Shown in pieces: positions 22,514-24,821 of a DNA stretch of 24,821 nucleotides; within the stretch, counting starts at the first letter, position 1; each line of letters begins with the position of its first letter. The DNA is taken from the NCBI GenBank assembly GCA_048498155.1, contig JBEHYN010000043.1, positions 1 through 24,821 of the forward strand, read 5' to 3'. The stretch comes from BOG-938 sp048498155. GTDB taxonomy: Bacteria > Pseudomonadota > Alphaproteobacteria > Caulobacterales > Caulobacteraceae. A model generated the notes under the pieces. The model searched no databases. It saw only the letters and a list, made by a program, of their open reading frames with translations, and was not told the DNA's origin. Both the position numbers and the translations under genes were made by a program.

Positions 22514-23304
22514 CAGCTCCCCGAAGATCCGCCGCCGCCGAACGAGCCGCCGCCGCCGCCCGAAAAACCGCCGCCGCCTCCGAAGCCTTCGTCGTCAAAC
22601 GACCGTCGGGAGAACGCGCCGTTGAGCAACAGCAGGGGAAATATCCACCCCGCCCCGGAGCCCCCACGCCCGCCGCCGAGGATCGCGCCCATGGCCCACA
22701 GCATGACGAAAGCGAAGACGATCAAGGGAACGGGATTGGTCGATCGCCCTGTTTGAGCGCCCTGAGCCGCCTGCGCCGCCTTCATCTCGGCGGCGGAGGG
22801 CTCCAGACTCAGTTGATCGACCAAGGCCTGGACGCCGGCCACGATTCCGCCGGGCGTATCGCCGGTGCGGAACTTGGGAAGCACCTGCCGTTGCAAAATC
22901 TGGCTGGACAGGGCGTCGGTGACGATCGGCTCCAGGCCGTAGCCCACTTCGATCCGCACCTTGTGCTCGCTGGGTGCGACGATGAACAAGACGCCGTTGT
23001 CCAGCCCCTTTTGGCCAACGCCCCATGCGCGTCCGAGCTGATAGCCGTAGTCGGAGATCTCATAGCCATTAAGCGACGGCAGGGTGACGACGATCAGCTG
23101 TCGGCTCGTCTTGGCCTCAAGAGCGTCAAGAGCCTGGGTCAGCTGGGCCTGAATGGCTGGCGACAGAACGTGGGCTTGGTCCACCACACGCCCCGTCAGG
23201 GCCGGAAAGCTGGGCGCGGCGCGTGACGGGCTCGCCGCCAACCCCAACCCAAGAACCAGAAGCAATCCCCAAATCAGCCCGGCCGCCCGGCTGCGAAAAC
23301 TCAT
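22510..23304 (-). CDS. secreted TPM-domain protein (YgcG-like)
   Basis: This 264-residue protein has a signal peptide (about 1-30) and a TPM domain at about 35-160 (LTGRVVDQAHVLSPAIQAQL, SRQLIVVTLPSLNGYEISDY, DNGVLFIVAPSEHKVRIEVG). A membrane helix lies at about 192-212, with a Gly/Ser-rich tail (GGGGGFSGGGGGSFGGGG). The TPM domain should be periplasmic. The family is linked to photosystem repair in plants; in bacteria the activity is not established. Overlaps of four bases with lemA upstream and with the second TPM gene downstream show a coupled operon. The GC-rich triplet run at about 22520-22590 is just the glycine tail. Confidence 0.92.
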   Translation of the reverse strand: MSFRSRAAGLIWGLLLVLGLGLAASPSRAAPSFPALTGRVVDQAHVLSPAIQAQLTQALDALEAKTSRQLIVVTLPSLNGYEISDYGYQLGRAWGVGQKGLDNGVLFIVAPSEHKVRIEVGYGLEPIVTDALSSQILQRQVLPKFRTGDTPGGIVAGVQALVDQLSLEPSAAEMKAAQAAQGAQTGRSTNPVPLIVFAFVMLWAMGAILGGGRGGSGAGWIFPLLLLNGAFSRRSFDDEGFGGGGGFSGGGGGSFGGGGSSGSW

Positions 23305-23960
23305 TTGACTGGGGCCGATCCCGGCGCCGCGCCCGCTGCCGTTCCGCCCGGCGGGGTAATATTGAAATTGACCTGGGGCGCGGTCTGGGCGGACTGGCTC
23401 GCGGCAAACAGCGTCATGGGCTTGGCGTCTTTTTGAAAGGTCGAGACCCAGAACACGCCCGGGAAGGTCTGCAGCTCGGTATTGTAGGACCTGACCGCCT
23501 CATTGTAGTCGCGGCGAGCGACGGCGATGCGATTTTCGGTGCCCTCTAACTGCGATTGCAGCGCCAAGAAATTCTCGTTCGACTTCAGGTCGGGGTATTT
23601 TTCGTTGATGGACATGAGGCGTCCGAGCACCCCGCTCAGTTGATTCTGCGCCTGTTCAAATCGCTGGAACGCCGCCGGGTCGGTGAGGGTCGACGCATTC
23701 ACCTGAACCTGGGTGGCCTTGGCCCTGGCGTTGGTTACATCCACCAACACGCCGCGCTCTTGCTGAGCATAACCTTGCACCGTGCTCACAAGGTTTGGAA
23801 TGAGGTCCGAACGACGCTGGTACTGGCTCTGCACGTCCGCCCAGGCCGCCTGGGCCTGGCCGGCTTTCGTCGGAATGGTGTTGTAGCCGCATCCCCCCAG
23901 CGCCATAGGCAGGGCAAGCGTCATCCAAATCAGCGAACGGCGTAGAATTTTGGGTGTCAC
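23301..23960 (-). CDS. lemA: LemA-family lipoprotein
   Basis: This is a LemA-type protein of about 219 residues, anchored by an N-terminal lipobox (LGGC, Cys24) and mostly long helices. Motifs are YNTIPTKAGQAQAAWADVQS, then QRRSDLIPNLVSTVQGYA, the family signature, and later VARRDYNEAVRSYNTELQTF. I chose GTG 23960 because GAGG lies 8 bases upstream and it gives a compact signal sequence; ATG 23978 is also possible. It is the first gene of the lemA-TPM-TPM operon. Its exact role is unknown, but the operon is typical of Gram-negative envelopes. Confidence 0.92.
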   Translation of the reverse strand: MTPKILRRSLIWMTLALPMALGGCGYNTIPTKAGQAQAAWADVQSQYQRRSDLIPNLVSTVQGYAQQERGVLVDVTNARAKATQVQVNASTLTDPAAFQRFEQAQNQLSGVLGRLMSINEKYPDLKSNENFLALQSQLEGTENRIAVARRDYNEAVRSYNTELQTFPGVFWVSTFQKDAKPMTLFAASQSAQTAPQVNFNITPPGGTAAGAAPGSAPVK

Positions 23961-24044
23961 GGCAGCATCCTCGCTCATAGGAGGGGCGCAGCTTAGCAGA
24001 CCCCCCGTGGCGCTCATATGGGCGCTCACGCGACGCCTACAAGC

Positions 24045-24644
24045 CTATTCGATCTGACCACGCGCACGCAAAGCCGCCTCGGTCCGGTTTCGCGCGCCGG
24101 TAATGTTCAAGATCGCCTGAACGTGGAGCTTGACCGTCGCCACCGAGATGCCGAGAGCCGTGGCGATTTCCTTGTTGGTCTGACCGATCTCGATCAGCTT
24201 GAGCACTTCCAGTTGTCGGGTCGACAGGAGTGAACGCAGGCTCGGCTCCCCCCCGGCCTTGGGGTCGGTGAGCTCGCTGAAATATATTCCGCCCGCCAGG
24301 ATCAGTTTAAGCGCGGCAGTGACCAATTCCGGCGCCGACGTTTTCGGCACGCAGCCCTTGACCCCGCCTGCTCGAGCCGCTCGGATTTCCGCCGGCTCCA
24401 GCATCGCCAAAAGCACTAACGGCGCCGGGGCCAAGGCGTTCACGGCGGCCTTGATGTGCGCCAACTCGTGATCGCCCGACGATAGGTCAAGCACCACGAG
24501 GTCGGCCGCCTTGGTCCGCGTGGCGGCCAGGGCGGCGTCCAGCCCGCAATAGCGCTCCACCTCGCCAGGCGTCACCATAGCGCCGACCAGAGCGGCCAAT
24601 CCTTCCCGGCAGACCGGATAGCGGCTGATGACAATAGCTCGCAT
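24045..24644 (-). CDS. LuxR/NarL-family response regulator with atypical receiver
   Basis: This 199-residue regulator has a receiver (1-120) and a LuxR-type helix-turn-helix (about 131-190: LSTRQLEVLKLIEIGQTNKE, then TALGISVATVKLHVQAILNI). Asp53 (VVLDLSSGD) and Lys101 (CVPKTS) are present. At the position of the usual Asp/Glu pair the sequence is MRAIVISRYP, so the acidic magnesium-binding pocket is missing. Phosphorylation may be weak or absent. ATG 24644 is the natural start for a receiver; an upstream ATG at 24740 would add 32 unrelated residues. No cognate kinase is adjacent. Targets are unknown. Confidence 0.88.
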   Translation of the reverse strand: MRAIVISRYPVCREGLAALVGAMVTPGEVERYCGLDAALAATRTKAADLVVLDLSSGDHELAHIKAAVNALAPAPLVLLAMLEPAEIRAARAGGVKGCVPKTSAPELVTAALKLILAGGIYFSELTDPKAGGEPSLRSLLSTRQLEVLKLIEIGQTNKEIATALGISVATVKLHVQAILNITGARNRTEAALRARGQIE

Positions 24645-24807
24645 CAACGTGGACCGGCCGCGCGAATCATTTGTTGGGACTCCCTGGAGTGTGTCGGTCT
24701 GCGCCGGGTGCAGAATACAAGCACTAGGACCAATCGACATTCAGGATTCACAGGGCGACTGAGCGCTGATTCATTCCGTTCCGGATTTATTGATTCGGAG
24801 CAGAACG

Positions 24808-24821
24808 ATGAGTGTGAAGCG
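24808..24821 (+). CDS. start of an unidentified gene at the window edge
   Basis: ATG 24808 (MSVK) is preceded by CGGAG at 24796-24800 with a 7-base gap. It diverges from the LuxR-type gene. Only four codons are visible, so no function can be assigned. Confidence 0.35.

Noticed and set aside
22515..22595. GC-rich triplet repeat
   Set aside because: It is explained by the glycine/serine-rich tail of the secreted TPM protein.

Overview
The window comes from a high-GC Gram-negative bacterium, most likely an alphaproteobacterium of the Caulobacterales or Sphingomonadales type. This rests on four tandem TonB-dependent receptors (TBDRs) without N-terminal signalling domains, a DUF6152 protein, a CnrYXH-type ECF sigma module, a KGG-repeat stress protein and several two-component proteins. 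The taxon is inferred from family content only. I see no tRNA, rRNA, CRISPR array or complete insertion sequence.

Left part (1-6.6 kb): a truncated amino-acid permease and a large membrane-bound hybrid histidine kinase lie on the minus strand. On the plus strand follow a GloC/YcbL-type metallo-hydrolase, an overlapping OmpR-type regulator/histidine kinase pair, a stand-alone receiver whose phospho-acceptor aspartate is replaced by glutamate, and a small KGG-repeat protein.

Middle-left (6.6-9.3 kb): an exported methyltransferase-like protein, an exported DUF6152 protein and a compact overlapping trio. The trio matches the order and sizes of the Cupriavidus cnrY-cnrX-cnrH locus (anti-sigma, periplasmic sensor, ECF sigma). 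The CnrX-like sensor aligns without gaps to CnrX but lacks four of its five Ni/Co ligands, so its signal is probably different.

Centre (9.3-20.3 kb): four paralogous TBDR genes run head-to-tail on the minus strand and converge on the sigma operon across a bidirectional terminator. They form two subfamilies in the order A-B-B-A (by coordinate). Each has its own structured 5' leader and its own terminator, and three share an extra 3'UTR hairpin, so each looks like an independent transcription unit. Long identical stretches between the two B copies suggest recent duplication or gene conversion.

Right part (20.5-24.8 kb): an unrecognised 386-residue cytosolic protein, a translationally coupled lemA/TPM/TPM envelope operon, a LuxR-type regulator with a degenerate receiver and the start of one further gene at the edge.

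The most interesting candidate system is the ligand-stripped CnrYXH-like module beside the TBDR array. A regulatory link between them is a hypothesis from proximity only.
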